This document shows positions 53,621 to 61,617 of a stretch of 64,000 nt of DNA, piece after piece. How positions within the stretch are numbered: the first letter of the stretch is position 1; every line of letters starts with the position of its first letter. Position numbers and translations under genes: made by a program. This DNA is from Myxococcota bacterium (lineage in GTDB: Bacteria > Myxococcota > JAJVIH01). The notes beneath the pieces are model-generated. The model did not search any database and was not told the DNA's origin. It saw only the letters and a list, made by a program, of their open reading frames with translations. The stretch covers positions 1-64,000 of the forward strand of contig JAJVIH010000012.1 in NCBI GenBank assembly GCA_022072125.1, given 5' to 3'.

Positions 53621-55024
53621 TTACTCCTTGCCGCCCTCTTCTTCCCCGCCGCCGTCCTGATTGGGCTCCAGCGCCGCCACGTCAATATTGACGAAGAATT
53701 GATCGGCCCATTCCTGTTGCCCGGGTTTGGAGATGACCAGCGTGCAGGTCAGCGTGTCGCCCTCGACCGCCGCATGGATGCGGAGATAGCGGATGGGCTT
53801 GCCGTCTTCCTCCCCGTCGCGCCAGGCGGAACAAGCGCGCATCATCCGGTCCCCGCTGACGCGCCAGACCATGTTTTCGTGTTCCACCAGCACCTCGCCC
53901 TGTTCCTGGTTGAGCACCTCCTCCACCCCCGGAGGAAGCGGCAGCAGGGCGTGCAGGGGCGCGGGTTTGCCGGTGGCGCTCTCCGCATAGGATGCGAAGG
54001 TGGCCCACACCGTGCGGTCGCCGTCGCTGAAGGCCATGGTCAGTTCGCCCTCTTCATAATCGCCTTCTTCGATGGACTCCGAGAACGAGCCCGGCAACAA
54101 CAGGGACCAGCGCCGCACCCGCCGCGCCAGCATGCCGCGCCGGTATCCGATGGGATCGCCCGGCGGCGAGAGCTTCGCCATCATCTCCAGGTGTTCGCGC
54201 AGATCGCTCTTGCGCTCCAGGAGGTCCAGCAGTTCGATCCATTCGCGCCACGGGAAGGGAAGGCCGGGGTCAAGCCAGAACGCCTGCTCCAGCGAGTCCG
54301 CCGCCTCGACCATGAAGCGCTGTTCCAGATCATCGCGGGAAGGACGCCAGGGGATGCGCGTCCACATCAGCACCAGCGCGCGCCGGAGATAAAACGCCGC
54401 GGTGACGCCCTGCTCCCACCACGGAAACAGATCCTCGCCGCTGCGCCTTCCGCTGGCCACCTCGGCGAGCCAGGTTTCATCGCGGGGTCCCAGCGGGGTG
54501 ACCGCGCCGCGATTTTGCACAAAGGCGATCTCGGTGGGCAGCGAGATGCTGCAGGAATTGATGTCTTCCTGCTCCGAGACCACCTCCGCCAGTTCGCGCG
54601 CCCAGTTCTGGAAATGCTCCTGCGTGTCGTGGAAATCGCCGGTGAAAAAATAGCCGGTTTCATCGCCGGTTCCATCGGCCGGGTCGGCCTCCATCCATTG
54701 GATATCCATCTCCCGCGCCAGCGCGTGCAGGGTGTCGCATAGCCAGGCGTGGTAGCCAGGCCCCACCGCGCTGGTGGAGCAGGATGCGTGCAGCAGGCCC
54801 GATTCCCCGGCGGTGAGTTGCATGGCTTCGCCAGCGGGATGCAGGCGCACAAACAGGCTTTGCGAGCCGTCGCCGGCCTCCTCGCGCCAGGAATCCCAGA
54901 GCACGGTTTTGCTCTGGACCTTGATCCACGCCTCCATGCGTTCGACCAGGCGGGCGAAATCAGGCACGCGGCCTTCCCGTCCGGCTTCGCCAAACCGCCC
55001 GCGGACATAAAAACCAATACTCAT
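53621..55024 (-). CDS. Conserved-looking hypothetical protein, soluble
   Basis: 467 residues, not recognised. No signal peptide or membrane helix; highly acidic C-terminus (QDGGGEEEGGKE). Trp-rich segments recur (ARLVERMEAWIKVQ, WLDPGLPFPWREWIELLDLLERK, MVWRVSGDRM). The N-terminal half begins SIGFYVRGRFGEAG and may be an alpha/beta unit; the central part (about 210-300) is helical and the C-terminal part (about 320-440) is rich in beta-strands. The start overlaps the upstream lipoprotein gene by 4 nt (ATGA), so it is co-translated with it. Cytosolic by default, which is odd next to an exported partner. Confidence 0.7.
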   Translation of the reverse strand: MSIGFYVRGRFGEAGREGRVPDFARLVERMEAWIKVQSKTVLWDSWREEAGDGSQSLFVRLHPAGEAMQLTAGESGLLHASCSTSAVGPGYHAWLCDTLHALAREMDIQWMEADPADGTGDETGYFFTGDFHDTQEHFQNWARELAEVVSEQEDINSCSISLPTEIAFVQNRGAVTPLGPRDETWLAEVASGRRSGEDLFPWWEQGVTAAFYLRRALVLMWTRIPWRPSRDDLEQRFMVEAADSLEQAFWLDPGLPFPWREWIELLDLLERKSDLREHLEMMAKLSPPGDPIGYRRGMLARRVRRWSLLLPGSFSESIEEGDYEEGELTMAFSDGDRTVWATFASYAESATGKPAPLHALLPLPPGVEEVLNQEQGEVLVEHENMVWRVSGDRMMRACSAWRDGEEDGKPIRYLRIHAAVEGDTLTCTLVISKPGQQEWADQFFVNIDVAALEPNQDGGGEEEGGKE

Positions 55025-56316
55025 GGGGTGTTGCGCACGGGAAATTTCAGGCGGATGCGATAGATCAGGGTATGGCCTCCCTGACCGGTCACCCAGTCAA
55101 TATCCGGGCCGTCCAGCGGAGAGGTGTAATTGTAGACATCGTATTCCCCGGGACCGGCGGGAACCATGCCGGGAAAACAGGTGTCGCCCCGGGAAGGAAG
55201 GTCGAGAACAAATTCCACCTTCAGGCTGACCGGATCAATCTTCCACAGGGAACAGCGCTTGGGGTGTTTCCAGTAATCAATCTGGTACTGGTAGGTCTGA
55301 TCCTTGGGGTCGCGCCGCCGCATGCCCAAGTCGTAGGCGCCGTCGCGGTTGTTGAGATTGCGGCGGCCGATCAGCCAGATATGCCCATTTTCGCTGAAGA
55401 CCAGCGGCGAGTCGTATTTTCGCGGGTCCGCCACGCATTTCCAGTCGCCGGGAGAGGTTTTTTCCGCCCGGCAGATTTTGCTTCCCCAGCCCATGTCGTC
55501 GCCCGCCTCGTTGCGGCTGACGGCGATCACCGCCCCGTCCCCGGCGAACGCGAAATCGGTTTCCGATGACCCGCCCCGCAGCACCACCGGCCGGCCCGGA
55601 ACCACGGGGTCCCATTTGCGGCCGTCGCTGGTGGTCAGCCAGTGAACTTCGAGCGGCTTGCCGTTGACTTCGTAGATATTTTCTCCGCCGGTATAGGCGA
55701 GCATGTAGGGTTTGCCGTCAATGACCCTGGTGCGCCAGACGATAAACCCCGGATCGTAAAACGGCTCCGGCGGGCTCCATTTTCCCGGGCCCAGGTATTC
55801 CGTGAGTTTCATTCCCTTGGGCTCGAATTTCACCGGATTGTCGCCCAGCACGGAGTAATAGAGAAACAGCTTGCCGTTCCACGGCAGGAAGCGGGGTTCG
55901 CGCAGGTCCGTACCCTCGGCGTACCGGGCTTCAAATTCCCATGTTTGCTGGTCCGCGGAACTCACCACATATAGTTCCGTCATGTTGCTGGCGAAATGTT
56001 TGGGCGCCGTCCGGAACGCCAGGAAATAGCGTCCATTGTGGATCGCCACGTCCAGGTTGTTGTTGGCGTTCTGGACCGTGACGGTGGACGGCAAACCATC
56101 CGAGGGGACCACCGGCCGCGGCTCGCCGGTGGATGGAGTGGTTGCGCCGTCCGCCCCGGCCGGACTCGCGTCCATGATCGCGGAAGGACCGGAACCGGCG
56201 TCCCCGCCGCCGCCGGATGCGCCGCCCGGCGTCTCCGTTGTGCAAGCGAAAACCCCGGCGGCGGCGAACGCCAGGAACGGCGCCAGAGCGATTCCCTGGT
56301 GATTCATGCCGTCCAT
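55021..56316 (-). CDS. Beta-propeller (sialidase/arabinanase-like) lipoprotein
   Basis: 431 residues, with a lipoprotein signal ending GVFAC (Cys25) and an Ala/Gly/Ser/Pro linker (about 26-85). The rest repeats blade-like units with a small-aromatic pattern: NGRYFLAFRTAP, DLREPRFLPWNGKLFLYYSV, WRTRVIDGKPYMLAYTGGEN, VHWLTTSDGRKWDP, ENGHIWLIGRRNLNN, PGEYDVYNYTSPLDG. The SSADQQTWE and TSDGRKWDP strings resemble sialidase Asp-box blade loops. Likely carbohydrate-related and surface-exposed, but no catalytic set is clear. It may also start at a second Met (position 4). Confidence 0.65.
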   Translation of the reverse strand: MDGMNHQGIALAPFLAFAAAGVFACTTETPGGASGGGGDAGSGPSAIMDASPAGADGATTPSTGEPRPVVPSDGLPSTVTVQNANNNLDVAIHNGRYFLAFRTAPKHFASNMTELYVVSSADQQTWEFEARYAEGTDLREPRFLPWNGKLFLYYSVLGDNPVKFEPKGMKLTEYLGPGKWSPPEPFYDPGFIVWRTRVIDGKPYMLAYTGGENIYEVNGKPLEVHWLTTSDGRKWDPVVPGRPVVLRGGSSETDFAFAGDGAVIAVSRNEAGDDMGWGSKICRAEKTSPGDWKCVADPRKYDSPLVFSENGHIWLIGRRNLNNRDGAYDLGMRRRDPKDQTYQYQIDYWKHPKRCSLWKIDPVSLKVEFVLDLPSRGDTCFPGMVPAGPGEYDVYNYTSPLDGPDIDWVTGQGGHTLIYRIRLKFPVRNTP

Positions 56317-56370
56317 CTTGCATCAACCGCAAGCCCTTGAACAAGCGCTCGCACGGGGAGACCGGATGGT

Positions 56371-58314
56371 TCAGGGTTCGTATTTCCACCCGCCGAAGAA
56401 CCGCTTGAGCACGCCCGCGGGGGCCGAGTCGCCCGCCTTGGGGAAGGGATAGGTTTTTTTCGACACTTCCTTCCCGTTGATGGCGATGATCAACGTGGCG
56501 GTGGTTCCGGCCCGGGTGCAGTCGCCGCAACGGTCGCCGAGGAGGGTGGTCATTCCGCAGCAGTCCCGATCATCCACGAAGCGCAATTCGATGCGGTAAA
56601 TTTCCTCCCGGTCGTTCTGGGGAGCATCCGTGTATTCGATCTGCTCCGGTTCGTGGAACTCATCAAAGGCCGTGTTTTTCGACAGGCTTTTCCAGACCGG
56701 GAAGCCGTAATCCGCAAGGCCGCAGGACTTCAGGTTGGTGTTTTCCGGAACTCCCTTGCCGTCCCGCGGTTCGGAGCAGTTTCCGCCGGGGGTTTGCAGG
56801 ATCACGTCCACGTCGCGCCGGTCGTTGGTGACGGTTCTTTCCTTGCGCTTCACCGGATCATTGCAGGAGGCGTCGGATATCAGGTCCGGCACGCAGCGCA
56901 GCGGGTCGTTGGCCGCGCGCTTGCCGCCTTCCCAGGTGAGGGTCAGGGTGACGGTGTCGCTGGCGAATACATCAATCTCCACCTTCGCGGGGATGCTGCT
57001 CTTTTTCCCGGAGGAGTCCTCCACCACCAGTTGAACCGTGTATTTCCCGGGCTGGGCCGGGTTGAAACTGACCTTGGCGCCCGTTCCACTGATCCGCGCG
57101 TTGGCGCCGGCGGGTTGCTGGGTCACCGACCATTCGTAGGACTTGATGCTGCCATCGGCGTCCACGTCCTTGCTGGCGGAGCCATCCAGGGTGACCGCCT
57201 GGCCCATGTCCATTTTGTGTTTGCCGGCCGGTTTGCCATTGATGGCGATGGCGGCGATGGGTTCTCCCGCGTCCACCACTTCGCCCGTTCCCTTGAGGGG
57301 AACCTCGAGGTTTTCATGCCCCGCCGCGCTGGTCTTCAGCTTGAGGGTCGCGGCCGCCGTTCCCGCGGCCTTGGGACCGAAGGTCAGGGTCAGTTCAATG
57401 AATTCGCCCTTGCCGATTTTCGCCGGGAATGCGGGGGGCGGCGTCAGCGCGAACAGCCCGGCCGGGTCAATGATCGCGCTTTCCAGTTGGGCGTCCTTGC
57501 CGCCCGTGTTGCTGATCTTCAGCTTCTGCGCGGCGCTGGTTTTTCCCACCGCGGCCACGCCGAAGTCGAGGGCGGCGGGAGACAATTCCAGCTTCGCCGC
57601 GGGTTCCTTCATGGCGCCGCCAAGCTTGATTTTCAGGGTTTTGGCGGCGGGATCGCTGTTGTTGATCACCAGTTCGGCGCTTTTGGCTCCGCTGGTTTTG
57701 GGGGCGAAGGCGACCATCACCTCCAGCCTGCCGCCCGCCGAGACATCGCCCGGCGGCACGGGACGCTCGGGCCGGGCTTCAAAATCATCCTTGCCGGGAC
57801 CTTCGATGACGATGGAGTCAATTTTCAGGATGCTTCCCGCCTCGCCGGCGTTGCGGATTTGCAGCGGCTTTTCCAGCCGCTTGCCCGCTTCCAGTTCGCC
57901 GAAATCCAGGGCGGTCACATCGGTCTGGATTTTGGCGGGCTTCGCGGGCGTCTGGTCTTCCGCGCCGGCGTCCGCGGACTGATCGGCGACGCCGGTTTCA
58001 TCCGGTTGGGCCTGGTCGCCGCCGCCCGCTTCCGGCGCCTCCGGCCCGTCTCCTGGATTGCCGGTTTGCGGGCCGGCGTCCCCGCCGGGATTCAGCGCGG
58101 GATCGGGGATGCAACGTCCGCCGTTGCATACAAAGCCCTCGTCGCAATCCAGATCGCCGGAGCAGATATCATCCGTGACCCCCCCGCCGCGGTCCTGACC
58201 GCCGCCGGTGTTTTTCGCATCGCGGATATCCGGAACGGCTCCGCCGCAGCTTCCGGCGGCGGCGCTGGCGATCAACAACAAGAGGACACAAAAGATTCTT
58301 GAAGCAGCGGACAT
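56371..58314 (-). CDS. ASH/Hydin-like (choice-of-anchor D) and PKD-domain lipoprotein
   Basis: 647 residues; AAGGAGA lies 9 nt before the ATG. Lipobox AGSC (Cys23). A Cys-rich knot (ICSGDLDCDEGFVCNGGRCIPD, in halves ICSGDLDCDEGF and VCNGGRC) follows, then an Asp/Pro/Gly linker. Two repeats (about 135-350) start TALDFGELEAGKRLEKPLQIRN and ALDFGVAAVGKTSAAQKLKISN, the ASPM-SPD-2-Hydin/choice-of-anchor pattern. A PKD-like domain (about 365-455) has VTLDGSASKDVDADGSIKSYEWSV. The C-terminal 190 residues carry several Cys (CCGMTT, RCGDC) and are probably a secreted binding domain. Common plan for exported myxobacterial proteins; no enzyme activity is apparent. Confidence 0.82.
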   Translation of the reverse strand: MSAASRIFCVLLLLIASAAAGSCGGAVPDIRDAKNTGGGQDRGGGVTDDICSGDLDCDEGFVCNGGRCIPDPALNPGGDAGPQTGNPGDGPEAPEAGGGDQAQPDETGVADQSADAGAEDQTPAKPAKIQTDVTALDFGELEAGKRLEKPLQIRNAGEAGSILKIDSIVIEGPGKDDFEARPERPVPPGDVSAGGRLEVMVAFAPKTSGAKSAELVINNSDPAAKTLKIKLGGAMKEPAAKLELSPAALDFGVAAVGKTSAAQKLKISNTGGKDAQLESAIIDPAGLFALTPPPAFPAKIGKGEFIELTLTFGPKAAGTAAATLKLKTSAAGHENLEVPLKGTGEVVDAGEPIAAIAINGKPAGKHKMDMGQAVTLDGSASKDVDADGSIKSYEWSVTQQPAGANARISGTGAKVSFNPAQPGKYTVQLVVEDSSGKKSSIPAKVEIDVFASDTVTLTLTWEGGKRAANDPLRCVPDLISDASCNDPVKRKERTVTNDRRDVDVILQTPGGNCSEPRDGKGVPENTNLKSCGLADYGFPVWKSLSKNTAFDEFHEPEQIEYTDAPQNDREEIYRIELRFVDDRDCCGMTTLLGDRCGDCTRAGTTATLIIAINGKEVSKKTYPFPKAGDSAPAGVLKRFFGGWKYEP

Positions 58315-58424
58315 CCCGGCGCATCTCCTTCAGGCGGACCCTGGGTGAGTATACCCTGTTGCGCCGGTGTTTCAATCGGATGACAGCCCGAGGCGTTTCC
58401 GCGTCTTCCCGCCCTGAAAAATAA

Positions 58425-58458
58425 CAATCCCCATCATCCTTCCGGATGATGGGGATTG
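58425..58458 (-). terminator. Strong Rho-independent terminator of the small lipoprotein gene
   Basis: A perfect 15-bp stem (CAATCCCCATCATCC at 58425-58439 and its complement at 58444-58458) with a 4-nt loop is followed on the minus strand by TTATTTTT. It starts 17 nt after the stop codon of the gene at 58476. Confidence 0.93.
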
Positions 58459-58475
58459 AGATGCGAAAACGCTGC

Positions 58476-58718
58476 TTACTTCGCGTCGCCGGTGGAGGCG
58501 TCGCTGGCCAGCTTGCACAGGGCGGAGTTGGCGTTCAGCGCGTCCAGGGCGATCTTGCAGGCGTCCGCGTTGCCAGCGGACACAACCGCGCTGTACTGGG
58601 CGTCCAGCTTGCATTCGGCGGCCTTGGTCTTGAGATCGTCGCAGGCGCCGCCACCGCAGCCGGTGAGAATGACGCCGACGGCCGCGAAGGCCAACACGCT
58701 CGCAAACACTTTCTTCAT
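58476..58718 (-). CDS. Small Cys-rich lipoprotein
   Basis: 80 residues: MKKVFASVLAFAAVGVILTGC is a textbook lipoprotein signal (Cys21). The mature part has four further cysteines (26, 36, 54, 68), enough for two disulfide bonds, and Ala/Asp/Lys-rich helices (CDDLKTKAAECKLDA, ADACKIALDALNAN). AGAGGGA lies 8 nt before the ATG. The short gene and its very strong terminator suggest a highly expressed single-gene transcript. Function unknown; it is exported to the inner or outer membrane. Confidence 0.85.
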   Translation of the reverse strand: MKKVFASVLAFAAVGVILTGCGGGACDDLKTKAAECKLDAQYSAVVSAGNADACKIALDALNANSALCKLASDASTGDAK

Positions 58719-58956
58719 GTGGTTTCCCTCTTGCTTGTCCTGGCTGCGTTCCGCCCTCGTCAGGAATCCCGCCGCCGATTGATTGGGTTGGAGAACCCGT
58801 GCTCCCGGACAAGGCTACTCAACGCTGTCTCCCCAGCGCGTTGTCACCGTACCCGTGAACCCGGTGAAGCGCACAATAAGGGCAGAGTGCGGGAAAGGTC
58901 AAGAAAGTTTCCGGGTCCTTGACCATACCGGCAAGCTGATTTTACTGTGCGGCCGC

Positions 58957-59343
58957 ATGAAGTTCCGCCGCATCTCCGCTATTTTGTTGATCCCGTTGCT
59001 GCTGCTGGCGGCCCCGCTCGCGCGCGCCGGGGATTCCGAAGCGTATGGCGCGCCGCTCCCCCCGTGGAACAAAAAGGTTGGCGAGGGCAGGTATCAGGTA
59101 TCCTCCGACTGGAACAATCTGCTGCGCTGGTACAGGAAAAAGCTGCCCGCCGGCCCCACCATCAAATACAGGAATATCGTCAATCAGCCGGGCATTGTCG
59201 CCATCCATATTGAAAATACCGCTGGCGGCCGCCGCTGGGACGGCGTCAACCTCTACAAGTCGGGCAACGAGGTGAAGGTCTATGTCCTGCCCGCCGCTGA
59301 CCTTCCGCCGCCCGCTCCCGGAAAAAAATCCGATAAAAAATAA
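58957..59343 (+). CDS. Small secreted protein of unknown function
   Basis: 128 residues from the ATG at 58957. A signal peptide (MKFRRISAILLIPLLLLAAP, cleavage after about residue 24, ARA) is followed by a compact domain: GRYQVSSDWNNLLRWYRKKL and IKYRNIVNQPGIVAIHIENT, then GVNLYKSGNEVKVYVLP. Such a layout recalls small periplasmic proteins with one alpha/beta domain that I cannot name. The tail is Lys-rich. No clear ribosome binding site precedes the ATG. Confidence 0.7.
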   Translation: MKFRRISAILLIPLLLLAAPLARAGDSEAYGAPLPPWNKKVGEGRYQVSSDWNNLLRWYRKKLPAGPTIKYRNIVNQPGIVAIHIENTAGGRRWDGVNLYKSGNEVKVYVLPAADLPPPAPGKKSDKK

Positions 59344-59376
59344 ATCCCCCGCCCCGGCGCGCCACGCTGATCGGGC

Positions 59377-59402
59377 CGGAAAGCCTCGCTTCCGCGCTTT
59401 TT
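59377..59402 (+). terminator. Predicted terminator of the small secreted protein gene
   Basis: CGGAA (59377-59381), 8-nt loop, TTCCG (59390-59394), then CGC and TTTTT (59398-59402). Short stem but with a genuine U-tract on the plus strand, 34 nt after the stop. Confidence 0.6.
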
Positions 59403-59470
59403 CTGGAGCAGGCGCCGCCGCGTGATGGCCTGAAGAGAACCCGTGCGGGGGAAAACACGCCCACCCGCCT

Positions 59471-60382
59471 TCACGACTCGCGGGCGGGGCGGGTCAGCCA
59501 GCGGATGGCGAAGCGCCAGTCCACCAGCGTCACCACCATCGAGGCCAGGATCAATATCGCCCCGGCCAGCGCCACGCCGCCCATGCGTTCGTTGAGCCAC
59601 CACCAGGCGAACAGGCTGGCGCATACCGGCTCCAGCGCGTGAATGAAGCCCACGCGCACTGGCGTGGTGCGGGCCTGCGCCCACAACTGCGCCACCATCG
59701 AGAAAACGGTCGCCAGCGTCGCCGTATAACCCACCGCCACCGCCACCGGAACATTGAAATGCACCGCGGTCTTGCCCTGGATCATCGCGATGGCGCCGCA
59801 GACCGCCGCGGTGATGACGATCTGCACGAAGCTGATGGGGACCGGGTCATACGCGCCCGCGTATTTTCCGGTGAACCAGATGTGGAAGGCGAAGACGGCG
59901 GCGCATCCGGCGGCCATGGCGTCGCCGCGCCAGTCGCCCTCGCCGCCGGGCCCCGACAGCAGGTAGGAGCCCAACATGGCCAGGATCAGGCCCAGAATGA
60001 CCTGGTTGTCCGGCCTGCGCCGGCGGATCAGGGAGTCCGCCATGGGCACGAATACGGTGATCAGGCTGGTCAGAAAGGCCACGCGCGAGGCGGAGGAAAA
60101 GGCCAGCGCGCCGGTTTGCAGGACAAACCCCGGCACGTAAAACACAGACAGCACCAGTCCCGCCCGGATCAGGGGCATGGAGAACGCCCCACGCCGCCAC
60201 CAAACCAGCGGAAGGAACAGAATCGCCGCGGCGCCAAAACGCAGCGCCAGGAACATATACGCCGAGACGCTGTCCATGGCGTCCCGCACGAAGGCGAAAG
60301 TAGCTCCCCAGACGACGCACAGAAACAGCATCGCCACATCGCCGGCCGCCTGCGGCGGCAAATGTTTTTCAAGGACGCGCAT
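59471..60382 (-). CDS. EamA/DMT-family permease
   Basis: 303 residues with ten predicted helices in two EamA repeats (about 15-140 and 155-290). CVVWGATFAFVRDAMDSVSAYMFLALRF, and in the second half YTATLATVFSMVAQLWAQARTTPVRVGFIHALEPVCASLFAWWWLNERMG (in sections), give the usual P-x-x-x-x-x-x-x-x-x-x-E pattern of exporters. Members move amino acids and other metabolites outward. The substrate is not predictable. The region upstream (60383-60670) has no feature I can support. Confidence 0.9.
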   Translation of the reverse strand: MRVLEKHLPPQAAGDVAMLFLCVVWGATFAFVRDAMDSVSAYMFLALRFGAAAILFLPLVWWRRGAFSMPLIRAGLVLSVFYVPGFVLQTGALAFSSASRVAFLTSLITVFVPMADSLIRRRRPDNQVILGLILAMLGSYLLSGPGGEGDWRGDAMAAGCAAVFAFHIWFTGKYAGAYDPVPISFVQIVITAAVCGAIAMIQGKTAVHFNVPVAVAVGYTATLATVFSMVAQLWAQARTTPVRVGFIHALEPVCASLFAWWWLNERMGGVALAGAILILASMVVTLVDWRFAIRWLTRPARES

Positions 60383-60670
60383 GGGGGTTCATCCGGCTCG
60401 ATTTCCTCCGGGCCGGGACAATGGCGTGGGGGGAACAGCGTTCTGGCGTATCCATCTTCGTTTTTTTCCCAACCGCTTCCGCGTGGCGGCCAGGTCCACT
60501 CCGTATGGGGGAGCCATCGCAGGCCCGTGAAGGGCGCCCATCCGGAGCGCCGGCAGATGGCCGCCCGATCATATGTCCATACGGGTGCGGATTTCCCCCG
60601 GCCGGCGGGAAGTAATTCAGGCCCAGGGGAAAAGCAACTGAACGGGCGTTGGAGGGATCGCCTGGCGCCG

Positions 60671-61183
60671 TCAGCGGGATCGGGAAGGTCCCCGTGCGGA
60701 AGAGGATTTTTTGATCTTTCCGGGCGCGGTTCTGGTCCGGGCCGTTGCGCCAGACCCGGCGGTCGCGCCGTTCTTCGCCGCCCCACGGGCGGGCGCGGTC
60801 GCGGCGGCCTTTGCCTTGGGCCGGACGGGCGTTTTCCGGGATTTCTTCTGGCCGGATTTGGCGCGGGCCTGCGCCTCGATGGCCCCGCGCACCCAGCGGA
60901 TCAGCACGTCCGGATCATCAATCGCAGCGCCGGGAACGCTCCAATAACTCATCTGGATGGGTTTGCCTTTGCCGTCGTAAACAAAGGGGCCGCAATTCTC
61001 CTTCTGGTGCAGGGGGATGGTGACCTCGTCGGCCTTCACATACAACTGGCCATCCGCCTCCAGCCCGAACATGACATTCCGGTGATACAATCCATGGCCG
61101 CCGAACATGGAACGGGCGGAAAAGACTCCAAAGGGCTTGAGATCGTCGAGCAGGGCCTGCACGAATTCGCTTTTGACGGCCAT
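60671..61183 (-). CDS. TfoX/Sxy N-terminal-domain protein with basic tail
   Basis: 170 residues. The first 105 match the TfoX N-terminal domain: FVQALLDDLKPFGVFSARSMFGGHGLYHRNVMFGLEADGQLYVKAD (in blocks) and MSYWSVPGAAIDDPDVLIRWVRGAI. The remaining 65 residues are Lys/Ala/Arg/Ser/Thr-rich low complexity resembling histone H1-like tails. The C-terminal TfoX domain is missing. TfoX-type proteins affect competence or DNA metabolism; the tail suggests nucleic-acid binding. It follows the ribbon-helix-helix gene by 14 nt, so it is probably the second gene of that operon. Confidence 0.82.
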   Translation of the reverse strand: MAVKSEFVQALLDDLKPFGVFSARSMFGGHGLYHRNVMFGLEADGQLYVKADEVTIPLHQKENCGPFVYDGKGKPIQMSYWSVPGAAIDDPDVLIRWVRGAIEAQARAKSGQKKSRKTPVRPKAKAAATAPARGAAKNGATAGSGATARTRTAPGKIKKSSSARGPSRSR

Positions 61184-61197
61184 GGACCCGCCTGGAT

Positions 61198-61386
61198 TCA
61201 GGGTTCGAGGGTTTCCTCCAGGGACAATTGCCCCGGCAGTTTGTCCCGGTATTTTTCCAGAACCAGGTCAATACCCTCGCGGATGAATTCCGCCACAGGC
61301 ACCTTGGTGCGCTGGTTCAACAGCTTGAGCTTCTCGTTCTGCTCAGGCGTGATGTACACGGTGGTGGAGAGTTTTTTCCGCGACAT
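61198..61386 (-). CDS. Ribbon-helix-helix regulator
   Basis: 62 residues from the ATG at 61386. MSRKKLSTTVYITPEQNEKLKLLNQRTKVPVAEFIREGIDLVLEKY (in parts) is a clear RHH fold: STTVYITP beta-strand, then EQNEKLKLLNQRTK and VPVAEFIREGIDLVLEK helices. RHH regulators are dimers that bind operators of inverted repeats. The predicted -10 box lies about 10 nt before the ATG, so the transcript would be almost leaderless. A palindrome in the promoter spacer fits autoregulation. An upstream in-frame ATG (61410) falls inside the promoter and is rejected. Confidence 0.8.
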   Translation of the reverse strand: MSRKKLSTTVYITPEQNEKLKLLNQRTKVPVAEFIREGIDLVLEKYRDKLPGQLSLEETLEP

Positions 61387-61395
61387 GGCATGGTT

Positions 61396-61424
61396 ACCAT
61401 ATATGCCCATATATATACGGTCAA
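61396..61424 (-). promoter_or_regulatory. RHH-TfoX promoter with embedded palindromic operator
   Basis: On the minus strand, TTGACC (61419-61424), a 17-nt spacer and TATGGT (61396-61401). Overlapping the spacer and -10 box is the perfect inverted repeat ATATATG CC CATATAT (61399-61414), an AT island in GC-rich DNA, just where an RHH dimer would repress. Confidence 0.65.
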
Positions 61425-61617
61425 TTTTCCATGGATACAATGAACTGGCGCAACAGGTGAATCAACCGCCATCCGCCGTTTCACGGGACGGCGCCGTTCT
61501 TCACCGCTCATGAGGGGGAATATCCGCTGATCACGGGGGCAATCAGGGGGCGTTGCGCATCCCCTTGGCCGGACTGGTGGTCCGGAACCCATCGCCGCGG
61601 CGATGCATCCGGCCGGT

